Of a DNA stretch of 64,000 nucleotides, positions 1 through 10,417 are shown piece by piece. The DNA is from Linderina pennispora (lineage: Eukaryota > Kickxellomycota > Kickxellomycetes > Kickxellales > Kickxellaceae). Both the position numbers and the translations under genes were made by a program. The notes beneath the pieces are model-generated. The model did not search any database, was not told where the DNA came from, and saw only the letters and a program-made list of their open reading frames with translations. Where the stretch lies: NCBI RefSeq assembly GCF_002104995.1, contig NW_024468266.1, forward strand, positions 1 to 64,000. The letters run 5' to 3'. How positions within the stretch are numbered: the stretch's first letter is position 1; every line of letters begins with the position of its first letter.

Positions 1-2562
1 ATGACCACTGATACTGCGGACAAGGAGCAGCGTGACAGACTCGCAGGGTTGTACGAGACCGATCATCATCAGAGGTCTATTGCCAGGCAGGATATTGACC
101 GGCCGCTGCTGATCGTCGCAGGCGCCGGATCTGGCAAGACCAACACACTGTGTACTCGGGCTATCGAGATGATCAAGCAGGGAGTGGCGGCTGAGACCAT
201 CATGGTCATCACGTTCACGAATAAGGCTGCAGGTGAGCTGAGTGAGCGCATTGGTAAGCTCATGGAGGCTAATGGAATGAAGGGTGCATCGCCACCACAT
301 TCATCAACCTTCCACTCGTGGTGCTACAAACTCATAAGGGAGTATTATGTTAAGCTGGGACTATCAGAGGCCCCAGATATTGTTACTGAGGATGGTGATC
401 TCAAGCTCGCACTCCATCTTGGGTTGTCTTGCTCGACGACTGCCACATGCTGGTTCAGTGCGAAACCATGCTCGCTATCCCGCCTCCAGACAGCCGTGAT
501 GGCCCAGGTGGACAGGGCATGATCCTGAAAAAGGACCGCCTGAGGCGCTGGGATGCTGTCAAGGCGCAGGCAACCGACAGACTGGACTGGCAGGAGCCTC
601 CTGCGGATCCAGCACCGGATGGTGGCGTGGAGCAGAATGTTAGAACTAAGCTCAACAGCACCATGCTGAAAAGCGACTTCGCAGCCCATTCTGTGCTGTA
701 CCACTTCCTGCGCGGCCATTTCCACAGGATCAGAGGGCTCCGTGACATCACTGCCAGACCACTTGCTCGTCCGCTGCATCCTCCGGCCATTCTGGCTTCG
801 CACAGTCCGATGCTTACTATGCATATCATTTGGGATTTGTTCAATCCAGCAAGACGCGCGGATACCTGGCTACGAGCTACGACATCCAGAAGCGGTCCAT
901 GATCGAGGCGTACAATGCGGTTCTGCGTATGGCTAACGTGGTGGACTATGATGACATGTTGGCAATGGCCAACGACGTGCTCAAGAGCCCGACCATCCTG
1001 CAGATCACACGCGAAAAGTACAAGGTACCTGCTGATCGACGAGTTCCAGGATCTTAACACAGTGCAGATGGATCTGGTCATGCTCCTGCAGAAGGACGCT
1101 GGCCGCGTCACAGCAGTCGGCGACGAGCGACAGAGCATCTATGGCTTCCGTGGTGCCACATGCAAAAGCAACTTTAGCAGGTTCCTGGAAAACTTTGTTG
1201 ATGCCAATATGGCCAACACCAACAATGTGCCCAGAAGCCTCGTTGGAAGCATGGAGTCGCTAGTCATCAACTACCGGTCGCACCGGAGCATCGTTGACCT
1301 AGGCAATATCGTTGCTACTGCTGTGAATACCAATAGCGAGAATCTGCTGACGCGGCTGCGTGTTCCGTTGCAGGTACAGCCGTCTGTGCCCATGATGCCT
1401 GTGGTGGTATCTAGCAGCGAGACTGCGGAATCTGAGGCCAGATTGATAGGCAGGGAAGATCCGGTCGCTAGTCCACTCCAGAGCGTGCCAACCAAAGGAT
1501 ATCGCGGTGCTGTTCCGGGCGCTCAAGCTAAAGCGCCACCGGCCGTCAGCCTGCCTGGAAATCGAGCTACTGGATCTAGGGATTCCATATGTCATCCGTG
1601 GCGGTGCATCGTTCATTGGAGGCGCATCTGTTCAGAACCTTCTGGCGCCGCTGAGGCTAATGGTTGATCGCACAGATGACGCTGCCATGCGTACTTGCCT
1701 CAGTGAGTTTGTACCGAATATTGGACCAAGGTTCATAGAGCGCATCTGTGCCATGGAGCCTGACGCTAGCGGCGACAGTAGTGTGTACGGAAAGGCAGAG
1801 CGTGTTCTGGACACGAAAGTGCTACCGAAACATGCACGGGCCAGCCTGAAGCAGTTCATGGATACCATCGGGCAGTGGGATCAGGGCATAGGTGAAATGA
1901 CGCTGCAAGAGCTTGTGTCCACTGTCTGCTGCGAGTACGCCGTTGATGGCCTCGCCATGGCCATGGCGGAGCTTAGCATCACCAGTGCTAGGAGGTCCAG
2001 GAGCGATGGGTCTGGCAGCGAGCAGAACTTTGGCCAAAAATCCATCACCACGATGCTGCGCAATACCGTCGCTATCTTTTTCTCTGGACGCGTCCAAGGC
2101 GCTGCCGCGGTGAAACTGCGGTTCAAGGACAGCGACATGTGCTCACACGCGATGCTGCGTGCGTTCCTGGCCTATGTGTCACTGATGGCCGGGATTTCCA
2201 AGGACACTAGCTGGGCAGGCGTGGATGCGGTGGTTATTTCGACTGTGCACCAGGCAAAGGGCCTGGAGTGGGAGCACGTATTCATTTCGAACTTCAACGA
2301 GGGTACATTCCCGATGAAGTACCGTGGTGACCCAGATGCGGTGACGGCCCGACTAGACCGCCCTGTGGAAGAAGCAGACTCGGCTGAGAAAAACTACTAT
2401 AACGAGGAAAGCAATATTGCATACGTCGCCATCACACGGGCCAAGCGCGGTCTTTATATTTCGGTTATTGAGACTAATCCGTTCTACGGGATGGCCAGGT
2501 CATCTGGAGTCAGGGCTGTACCGTCACGATACTTACCCGTGGCCATGTGGCCGCTAAAGTAG
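1..2562 (+). CDS. UvrD/PcrA-like (superfamily 1A) DNA helicase, interrupted by indels
   Basis: ATP-dependent 3'-5' DNA helicase of the UvrD/Srs2 type, expected to act in the nucleus (or mitochondrion) on recombination or repair intermediates. Visible in order: Walker A GAGSGKT (about residue 41), motif Ia ITFTNKAAGEL, Walker B LLIDEFQDLN (near 1035), motif III VGDERQSIYGFRGA, motif IV VINYRSHRSI, motif V STVHQAKGLEWEHVF (near 2245) and motif VI AYVAITRAKRGLY (near 2430). These lie in three reading frames, with switches near 410-530, 680-830, 1025 and 1480-1510, while the motifs themselves are intact. That pattern suggests assembly indels more than decay. The ATG at base 1 is the first in-window start; the true start could lie upstream. 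Subfamily (Srs2 versus a bacterial-like UvrD) was not decided. Confidence 0.85.
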
Positions 2563-2873
2563 AGCAGGCAAATGCTGACCAGGGTGTTACTGTCATGTTT
2601 CAACTTTGTATATCAGTACAGCACTTTCCCAATTAGAGGCACTTCGGTATTATTCCTGTTGACTCTTAGCGGTCGTATCCATCTCGGCGGGATTTTGGAA
2701 CACGTATGCATCTTGCGATCTATCTGGTAGCACTGCTGGTGCCAAGAATATACCATACCCGATATTTGTAGTATAAAACCAGCAACCAAACACCAGTCTT
2801 CCAACATCTACCCAGTATCAGCACTCAATAGCTTCAACAGTCGCATTAACATTCCATTTAAGCACGTTTTAAA
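2563..2873. other. Intergenic: promoter region of the small secreted protein gene
   Basis: No gene seen. The region holds the TATA box at 2772-2778 and the presumed 5' leader of the next gene. Confidence 0.5.
2772..2778 (+). promoter_or_regulatory. TATA box of small secreted protein gene
   Basis: TATAAAA followed by CCAGCAACC, about 100 nt before the ATG at 2874. The downstream CCAGC-type flank resembles those of the TATA boxes at 61184 and (minus strand) 51213. Confidence 0.5.
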
Positions 2874-3397
2874 ATGATTACCTTATTCCGTCTCTCTCGC
2901 CATCATTTCTGCTCTGGCCGCGCTTGCGCAATCTGCCAGTGCTACGGCCGGCCCTCAGCCTGAGCTTACCCGCCGCCAGTTCTACGGTGCCTGGGGCTGG
3001 TATCCCGGCTATACAGCCGGCTTTGGAATCCCGGGAGTAACCTCTGCACTGGCATTTCCAGCTGTGAACAGTGCTGTGGTTTCCTCGGCCACATCTGCTT
3101 CGACCGTTCCATTTGTCGATCCGGTTGCAGCTGCATCGGTTGCAGCTCCCGTTGTTCCGTTTCTGGCCAAGCGCCAGTGGCGATATGGCGGCTATGCGCT
3201 ATGGCGGCTATGGCGGGTACAGTGGGTACGACGGATGGGGCTGGGGGTTCCCACTTGTGAGTTCGTTCAGCAACGTGTTTGACCGTGCCTCTAACCGCGC
3301 CAACTTCAACGAAAACACCTTATATAGCAACAACATTAACGCCAACCAGGCAAACGATGCTGTTCACTCCAACATCAGCAGCTTTGTTTCGGGATAA
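2874..3397 (+). CDS. Small secreted Gly/Tyr-rich protein with dibasic (Kex2-like) sites
   Basis: No family recognised. The ATG at 2874 opens a signal-peptide-like stretch once one indel near 2885-2893 is allowed (hydrophobic core LAIISALAALAQSASA). It is followed by TRRQFYGAWGWYPGY, an Ala/Val/Ser/Pro spacer and AKRQWRYGG. A second indel near 3190 leads to a Gly-Tyr repeat (YGGYGGYSGYDGWGWG) and an Asn/Ser-rich tail ending at the TAA at 3395-3397. Both aromatic segments sit directly after dibasic RR or KR followed by Gln, as expected for cleavage in the late Golgi by a kexin. Total about 170 residues. Secretion and processing are inferred from sequence only; a cell-wall or extracellular structural role would fit the composition. 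Confidence 0.6.
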
Positions 3398-3678
3398 ACA
3401 GCGTTCCATTTAGATAAAACTCTAGCCGTCCAGAATATACGCATGAACCTGCCACCATCTGTCGCAATGCCATGTCGTTAGCATGATAGTCGTAGTGTTC
3501 GTGACATCCAGTTGGGAGTATGCTTGCTTTTGCAGCATCTATACAGCATGGCTTTGGAATAGGCCTCACTCCATAATCCTAAAGCTGGTGTTGCTGAAAG
3601 CCAATACACGAAAAACAGCGGGTCTGCATTGGATCTAGCCTGCCTGCCCTCCCCCTTGTATAATAGTCCTGCACACCC

Positions 3679-5004
3679 ATGCTCAAGCACCTCAGTTTCA
3701 TGCAACAGATCCGGAGGCATACCTCCACGAAAGCAGGCGCAGCATGCATGCGCAAGAAGCGGCACCAGTGGCTGCCAGCCGAAGACGCGCAGTTGCTGAG
3801 CATAGCCAAAAAGCACAAGCACCCATGGAAGACAGCCAAGCAGCAGATGGACCTGGGCATTGGACACATGAACTACCGGCGGCGATACGAGGTTCTGACC
3901 GGCCAGAACCATGGCATATGGACCCTGGCCGAAGTAAGGAAGCTGCAGAGCACGATCAATGAGCTGAAGCACGATGGGCACCGCGAGGGCTCGTACGGCT
4001 GGTGGGTGCTGGTGGCCGAGCGGCTGGGCACTGGCCGGACGCCGCGCGCCTGCAACATGCGGTGGAACAACGCAGTCAAGCTCCTGCGCGGCACCAAGCA
4101 GTCGCCGGTGATTCTCTTGGGCAAGCGCATCAACGAGTGGAGCGAATCCGAGAAGGCGCGGCTGCGGGACGCCATCCGGGCAATCACAGAGACACAGGGT
4201 GACAGCACCCAGGCTGTGGCCGAGCGTGAGCCCTGGCTGGTGTTCTCTGTCGATGTCCCCTGGACACTGCCTATGGGGTTCTGGATGCGGGTCGCGGACA
4301 TGGTGGGCACACGCACAGCACAGCAGTGCCGCACAGCGTGGGAGGCACAGTGCAATGCCTGGCCACGCATGTCGGTGGGCGAGATCCGCACGATGATGGC
4401 GGCAGTGCGTGAGCATGGGCGGCGGTGGGAGTTCATCCGGGCACACTATCTCCCACATGTGTCGGCAGCCAAGATGCGTGCGCTAGACCTGCAGTGGCAT
4501 GCGCTGCAAAGGACATGCAGGCATGATCTGCTGTCGCTGGACCCAGACGAGGTGCTGGTCGACTATGATGGGGGAAAGTCGGCGCTGCGACGCACTGGCA
4601 CAGACGGGCTCTACGACCCACACGGCAGCCTCCAGCGGATCGCAGTCAGCAACAGAATGTCCGACATGATGCCGTTCCGGCTGGCTTTCCATGACGTCAA
4701 CAGCAAGCCCAGACGGAATAGGCCCAGGGTGAATGCAAACTGGATCATCGAAGCGAGCAGGCGCGAGAAACTGCCGTTTGCGCTGATGCACAGTGTCGAG
4801 CTGTATGAGAAGGTGCTGCGCGCGGAGAACAGACACAAAGGCGATTGGGCTGCAGTCGGCAAGGAGCTGAACCTAGCGCCAGCTGCATGCTACAACCTTG
4901 CCAGGCGGATCTCAGAGCTGCTGCCAACTGTCAGCTTTGTGCCTCCCGATGAGGTCGATATCGAGGTCCTTGCTCATCAGCACCCGGTTAATGAACAGTT
5001 ATGA
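3679..5004 (+). CDS. Myb/SANT-repeat protein (441 aa)
   Basis: A single uninterrupted frame encoding a probable nuclear DNA- or chromatin-binding protein. At least three to four Myb/SANT-like units can be seen by their spaced Trp residues: QWLPAEDAQLLSIAKKH (about residue 30), GIWTLAEVRKLQ ending in RACNMRWNN (about 80-130), an unusual unit around GFWMRVADMVGTRTAQQCRTAWE (about 200), and a last pair near 240-290. The layout resembles multi-repeat Myb proteins such as SNAPC4, but no exact family was recognised. The N-terminal start is the first Met in frame; the downstream Met codons at 3718 and 3745 are possible alternatives. The C-terminal 150 residues show no domain I can name. Confidence 0.7.
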   Translation: MLKHLSFMQQIRRHTSTKAGAACMRKKRHQWLPAEDAQLLSIAKKHKHPWKTAKQQMDLGIGHMNYRRRYEVLTGQNHGIWTLAEVRKLQSTINELKHDGHREGSYGWWVLVAERLGTGRTPRACNMRWNNAVKLLRGTKQSPVILLGKRINEWSESEKARLRDAIRAITETQGDSTQAVAEREPWLVFSVDVPWTLPMGFWMRVADMVGTRTAQQCRTAWEAQCNAWPRMSVGEIRTMMAAVREHGRRWEFIRAHYLPHVSAAKMRALDLQWHALQRTCRHDLLSLDPDEVLVDYDGGKSALRRTGTDGLYDPHGSLQRIAVSNRMSDMMPFRLAFHDVNSKPRRNRPRVNANWIIEASRREKLPFALMHSVELYEKVLRAENRHKGDWAAVGKELNLAPAACYNLARRISELLPTVSFVPPDEVDIEVLAHQHPVNEQL

Positions 5005-5871
5005 AGCACGCACTGTTACTGACATAATTAATTCATCTTCTCATCACAAGAGGTTTTGGGTAGCACTGTATCCATATACTCAATAGTTCGAGCAAGAGTA
5101 TTATTTTCTATGTGCCATAGACCTGTGTATTCATTTGTGTATCTCCTAGCCGTTCCGATGTGGTCGGATTGATTAGTATTTGCGTTCCAATTATAGGTAT
5201 CTATCTGACACTCTACAGGAGATGCTTCTGAGCTGTAGAGTTTACTCCTAGATCTTGATGTAAACACAGCTTTCATGGATGTCCGCACAAGCGACACCAG
5301 TCTAGCACAGCATGCTTGGGGGATCACGAAAGGGCAGACATGGCCACCACCAAAAGCCTCTTTTGAGCACAAATCGTGCAATTTTCGACCCTCATAATCG
5401 ATCAACACTATCCATGATTAAGAGCCAGCCTTGATTAGCGCGGTCAATTTCGCATTTGCTTCAACGCCTGGTAGGGCTGGTCGATATAGTCGGCGGCCAT
5501 CAGGGGCGGCTTGGTGGCTCCGCCTTTCTAACTGCAATACCCGAACGGCGATTAAAGGTACACATTTCATATTTTTCAGAGTTTTGGATCGAGGAAGGAT
5601 ACGCACGATGGATACGCACACGATCATGGGCGGATTCAGTGGAAAAGCGGCACCAGTGTGATAAGGGCGGCCCCCGAATTTGGAATCAGTCGCGGATTTT
5701 CAGACATTCGAATAACCGAATGGAGTGCGAAACTTGAGAGCAGCTCAGCAATTCCAGTGGTGGGAGGGGTCGCCTGAATCCGAATTCGCATGCGAATTGA
5801 GCAAAAGCGAGGAAACATTTGCACTAAACCCGGGCCAACCTACCACCTCCCCTTCCATTTGCTATAGAATC
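5005..5871. other. Intergenic region before RPS10
   Basis: No gene recognised. A 126-codon open frame on the minus strand (5028-5408) and short plus-strand frames near 5431-5740 have no recognisable domain and no promoter context. The last 100 bases should contain the RPS10 promoter. Confidence 0.4.
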
Positions 5872-6422
5872 ATGTATATTCCCACTGCCAACAGGAAGTT
5901 GATCTACGAGAACCTTTTCAAGGACGGTGTCCTTGTTGCCAAGAAGGACTTCAACGCCCCCCGTCACCAGGACATCAACGTCCCTAACCTCCAGGTGATC
6001 AAGGCTATGCAGTCGCTCAACTCGCGTGGCTTCGTCAAGACCCAGTTCTCGTGGCAGTACTACTACTACACCCTCACCGATGAGGGCATTGAGTACCTGC
6101 GCGAGTTCCTGCACCTCCCCTCGGAGATCTTCCCTGCTACCTTCAAGAAGGTTGCCCGCGCCGCCGCTCCCCGCCTTGGTGGACGCCCTGGTATGTATTT
6201 TTATTGGAGAGATCAGACTGTTACATGTGCATTGGTGGTTATGTAAGGAGTATGTATTGCTAACCGGTGTTTGTTCATCTTGTTGTAGAGCGCCCCGAGG
6301 GTGGCTTCCGCCGCGAGCGTGACGACTACCGTCGCCGTGACGATGGCAAGAAGGAGGGTGCTTCGGGCGACTTCCGCCCTGAGTTCCGTGGCGGTTTCGG
6401 CCGTGGCCGCGCCCAGCAGTAA
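5872..6422 (+). CDS. RPS10: 40S ribosomal protein S10 (eS10), two exons
   Basis: Component of the small ribosomal subunit beak. Exon 1 (5872-6190) starts [19 protein letters not shown], the highly conserved eS10 N-terminus, and runs through the winged-helix domain ([16 protein letters not shown]). A 98-nt intron (6191-6288) has a GTATGT donor, a GCTAAC branch-point-like sequence near 6259 and a TAG acceptor. Exon 2 (6289-6422) gives the usual basic, Arg/Gly-rich tail [18 protein letters not shown] and ends AQQ-stop. The spliced length is exactly 453 nt (150 residues), normal for the family. No indels. The start is fixed by family conservation. Confidence 0.95.
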
Positions 6423-6559
6423 AAAAAACATTGATTTGGGAAGCGGAATCTTGTCCTTTTTATATCTCCATATCTTTATGTCGTGAGACTAATAAGACGA
6501 GATGCTCTTTTGAAACCTCGAAATTGCAACCGGAAAAGAAGACGAGCCTATGTTACATG

Positions 6560-7559
6560 TTATTTTGCGTAGTGCGCAAAGTACGACTTGCGCAGCTTCT
6601 CGTAAATGACAAAGGTGATGACGAGCTGTGGGCACAGCCTGACATACGAGGGGACCCAGCCCTTGAAGAACGCGCCCACGCCCTCCTTTACATAAATATC
6701 TCTGCAGATCTGCCAGATGCTTGGCTCCCGCATGCCTTTCAGCGCAGTGCCTGGGGGGCTGCGCAACGACGCCATCGCCCGCGACTTGACGACATCTGCG
6801 GGCGAGCACACGGTGGTGGCAACAATGCCGGCCAAAAAGCTAGCAGCGAAATGCACGCCAACTGAGTCTCTGCACCCAGCCTCCAGCAGCCTCGCCTTGG
6901 CAATGTCGTACGAGACAAACTGCGATCCGGTCGCCAGGGTCGCGCGCACCAGGCTCGGCCCCAGGCCAATCGCCAGCGCCCTTACCCCTTCCTCCCTAAC
7001 CATGCCTACCAGCCCATGTACTGCGCTGCGGTAGTTGCGCCGCAGGTGCCTTGGCAGCGCCTGGTCATTCTGCATCCGCACGTTCACGATCTCGCCCGGA
7101 TTCCCCACCACGCCGCCCGCCACGCCCGACAACAAGGTTGCCAGCACCAGCTGCCAGGTGTTTAATGGTGTCCCGTTGCCCAGCTGCTCTTTCGCCAGGT
7201 CGTAGACTGCAAATCGCGTCATCGTGTAGGTGCCTTGCCGGAGCAGCGCTGCTGACAGCCCGTTGTAGAGGCCCAGGATGCCGGTCTCTTGGATTACTGC
7301 ACGCGTCGCCTGGATCGCAGACTTGCGGGTGCGTGCGGTGGATGTCTGCAGATGCACCTTGATCAGGTCCAATGGGTGCGTGAAGCACGCGGCGGTCATG
7401 GCAGCAACACCTATGAAGTGCGCACATCAGCTGTCTGGACATATGTATGACTGTTGGTGCTCTGCTGCAGCTGGCATGCTTACCTCCACACCAGAACGGC
7501 ACGATCGGCTTCTTCCTTGTCTGCATTGGTTTCGACACGATGCTCATGTTTGCCGTCAT
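6560..7559 (-). CDS. Mitochondrial dicarboxylate-type carrier, copy 1 (two exons)
   Basis: Mitochondrial inner-membrane solute carrier (SLC25 family), closest in my reading to yeast Dic1: FWCGGVAAMTAACFTHPLDLIKVHLQ, VNVRMQND and CSPADVVKSR carry the three carrier signatures (PxDxxKxR-like). Three repeats of two helices are complete. Exon 1 is 7559-7484, the 73-nt intron is 7483-7411 (GTAAGC donor) and exon 2 is 7410-6560; the spliced length of 927 nt gives 308 residues. The intron splits a Gly codon in phase 1. The neighbour at 7805-9615 is a paralogue on the same strand with an intron at the same codon and phase. The substrate (malate/phosphate exchange in Dic1) is inferred from similarity. 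The frame is intact. Confidence 0.88.
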
Positions 7560-7741
7560 TTGATAGCAAAAAAGTTATTACAGCTTGAAGTATGAAAAGA
7601 AAATATGCTTTCAGGATAAGGAAATCACGGAAGCCAAGAAGTTCCCAGAACTGATGAACGCACAGTCCACTTTATGGCGCCGGGCTTGATCGCAGTCCTC
7701 CTCCTGCCACACGGCATAGGCTCTCACAGTATCGCCAGGTG

Positions 7742-7756
7742 TTTTTTTTTTTTTTT
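7742..7756. repeat. Homopolymer T15
   Basis: Run of 15 T between the two carrier genes, read as poly-A on their coding strand upstream of copy 1. A likely place for length errors. Confidence 0.8.
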
Positions 7757-7804
7757 GAAACTGGCGAATGGTATTTTGTAAATAGGCAAAAATGGTATAT
7801 TTTA

Positions 7805-9615
7805 TTACTCGTAGCGAACCTTGTTGGCCTTGGCCGTGCGGTCCCAGTAGATGCTCTTGAACTGCTCGAGGAAGATGAAGGTCAGGATGGTCTGCGGGGC
7901 CATACGGACGAACGACGGAGTCCATCCCTTGTACAGCGCCATCGGGCCCTCCTCCTTGGCAATCAGCACCATGGCTTGGCAGCAGGTTCTTGTAGGGCGA
8001 GCCCGGGACCAGCGTTCATAATGCGGGTCTTGACGACATCGAACGGCGAAGTAATGGTAGTAGCAACGAAGCCGGCCAGGAACGACGCCGAGAAGTGCAG
8101 CGGCAAGCCCTCCTTGAAGTAGCCCGAGTTGAGCAAAAGGTCCTTGAAGGCATCGTACTGAGCACAGCTGGGCGGCAGTCATCAGCATGGCGCGGGAGAC
8201 GTTCGGCACGGCGCCCTTGAACAGGCCCGAGACACCGTCCTCGCGCGCAATCCGGAACAGGCCGTCGAAGGCGTTCTTGTAGTTGCGGCGCTGCTCCACC
8301 TGGCAAAGAGCCGTCGTTCTGCAGACGCACGAGCACAATGTCAGCCGGGGTGCCGGCCACGCCGCCAACGGCTCCGGCGACAACACCGGCGAATGCCATG
8401 CGGTAGAATGGCAGCGAGCCGTCGGGGATTCGACAAATGCTTCTTGAGCGTCTCGTAGGTCGAGAAGCGTGCCATCGAGTACGTCATCTGGCGAAGCACG
8501 GCTGCCGAAATGCCGTTGTAGAAGCCGAGCGCTCCTTGCTCAGTGTAGATCGCCTTGACCACGGTGCCCAAGGCCATTGTTGCCCGCACCCTTCATCGTC
8601 TGCAGGCGCACCTTGAGCAGATCCAGCGGGTGTGTGAAGAAGTTGGCCGCGCAGGCAGCGAATCCTACGGATTTAGAACAGAAATCAGGATGTGGGCATT
8701 GGCGACCAGAGATTGCAGCTGATTGTGCATGATTACGCATTGTCGATGTGGGGAGAAGGAGCCAAGCGCGATCCCCACTTGACATCTTCTTGTTGGCACA
8801 TTGACTAATGGATACGAGGCGGATCCGAGGGGCGGCACGCCATCAGAGATGTGCGGAACATTGGCAGATAAAGATGATCTGCGGCGAGGAAGTCGAGGAA
8901 ACGCCGATGGGAAAAGCGACATTGTCATGTCTTTTCTGGGGCAAAAAAGCGTGGAAACACACAGCCGGGCAAGATCAGCAACGGAGAAGTTAATTACTCA
9001 CACGCTGATAAGCAGCATAGAAGTGAGGAACTGCACCCTCGGGCATGCCGAGACCGGACACGAGGGAAAGAAGAGCACCAGCCAAGCGCCAGCTGTGAGG
9101 AGCATGCAGAAAGGGAGAGGGAAAGATAACAGTGCACCAGCAAGAGTAGGGGGGGGGAGCGCTTCAGAGGTGCACGCCCATGTGGTCGTAGACAGACAGG
9201 GGCATGCAGTTTCAATTGTCAGTGCAGTCTGGCCAGTGCTTCCAGTAAAAAAAGAATATTGGTGTGCACTCATGACCAACCCGCAAGGACGAACATCCCC
9301 AGCTTTCGCTCCTTCTCCTCCGGCAATCCCTCACTCCTGGCCGTTCCGAAGCGGCCTGTTGACAAGATACGGAGTCGGCAGACCGGGTAATCGGACTATG
9401 CCGGTGCGTCGTGCGCACAAGCCAGCAATAAAGATACAGCTCCCAATGGGAGGAGAATCACAAGGAGATCCAAATGAAAAAATGCGGTGGTGCAAAAAAG
9501 CAAACTTACCTCCAAAGTAGAAGGGCGCGTGGGGTTTCTTGACCAGCGGCCAGTTGGCCTTGTCATCGGTCTTGGTAGCAACAGCGACAGTGGGAGAGAT
9601 CTTAGCCTCGGCCAT
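7805..9615 (-). CDS. Mitochondrial dicarboxylate-type carrier, copy 2 (long first intron, several indels)
   Basis: Second SLC25 dicarboxylate-carrier paralogue. Exon 1 (9615-9511 plus one base at 9510) encodes MAEAKISPTVAVATKTDD and ends in HAPFYFGG. The intron runs 9509-8665 (845 nt, GTAAG...TAG), far longer than the others resolved here. Exon 2 begins at 8664 with FAACAANFFTHPLDLLKVRLQ. Carrier repeats continue through AGTPADIVLVRLQNDGSL and a third repeat to the end FIFLEQFKSIYWDR. Reading frame changes occur near 8585, 8440, 8310, 8160 and 7990 within otherwise conserved sequence, so consensus indels are likely. The intron position matches copy 1, showing a duplication after intron gain. 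Function is inferred to be malate/succinate-phosphate exchange. Confidence 0.82.
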
Positions 9616-10417
9616 TATAGAACTGCTATACACGTTAGGAACAAAATTACAAAGGGAAAGGGGTGGAAAAGGAGGGAGAAACTAGAGTGTTCTTTCCACT
9701 GAGGAATTGCAGCAATAAAGAGAAACAGGCATTCAAGCGAGGGGGCCCGGCTCCTGTGGGTTTTTATACTCAATCGTCTAGACTTGCGCACGGGAAGGTA
9801 CGGGGGCAACAAAAAAAGAGCGAGCTCAGTGACAATAGCTGCTTCGCACGCCATTTACAAGCAAAAGGGGTTGGGCGAGGGGTTCACAGCCCCCCTGTAT
9901 CTCCAAAATAGGCGAAAGGTACCCCAGGCGTGATCATGGCGCTTCGGCGGCAGTTTAATCGATCGATGCCATCGCTACACATAGGTGGAAATGTGCTTGC
10001 ACGTTACGTGGGAACTAGAGTTGCTCCTCCGCGGTTGTGCATATTGTTTACGCAACAGCAACGGAGCGGGGGGTTTAGAAGAATGGTGCAGTCGTCACCA
10101 GAGTCCAAAGTAAATAAAAACTCGCGATTTCACCGCACACATTTCAATAAAAAAAATACCGGCCATACACACAGGTGGTGGTGAGGGGATCTGTTATATC
10201 GCGCACCTGGCACGTTCCTTCCATAGTCACATCCCTTCTGTCCCCTTCAAGAGGGCACGGTTTGTGGGTGCTTTCGTGTGACTGCTAAAAAGGACATTGT
10301 CTTTATCCTCTGTGCTGTAAGTTTTATCGACTCTCGCATATAGGATAATTCGACTGTTCTAAGAAAAAATCTCCCCGCCAACAACGGCCCTAAATTCCTT
10401 GCCATCGAAAATATCCT
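9616..10417. other. Intergenic: promoter of carrier copy 2
   Basis: No gene seen. Contains a minus-strand TATA box at 9761-9768 and, further out, AT-rich sequence with short A runs. It lies between the carrier start and the 3' end of the TRAPPC10 gene. Confidence 0.5.
9761..9768 (-). promoter_or_regulatory. TATA box of carrier copy 2
   Basis: TATAAAAA on the minus strand, about 146 nt upstream of the ATG at 9615. Confidence 0.5.

Noticed and set aside
1-2562. Helicase as a pseudogene or programmed frameshift gene
   Set aside because: All helicase motifs are intact and the same kind of indel occurs in many unrelated genes of the window.
5028-5408. Minus-strand frame of 126 codons beginning MLIDYEGRKLHDLC
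   Set aside because: No domain recognised and no conserved continuation in neighbouring frames; left as uncertain non-coding sequence.
9150-9200. A YDH motif on the minus strand resembling the microprotein family
   Set aside because: The reading frame lacks the preceding C-x2-C and is closed by stops on both sides.
8801-9520. Open frame of 239 codons on the plus strand inside the carrier copy 2 intron
   Set aside because: No recognisable domain, opposite to the gene, and no leader; intron sequence with few stops explains it.
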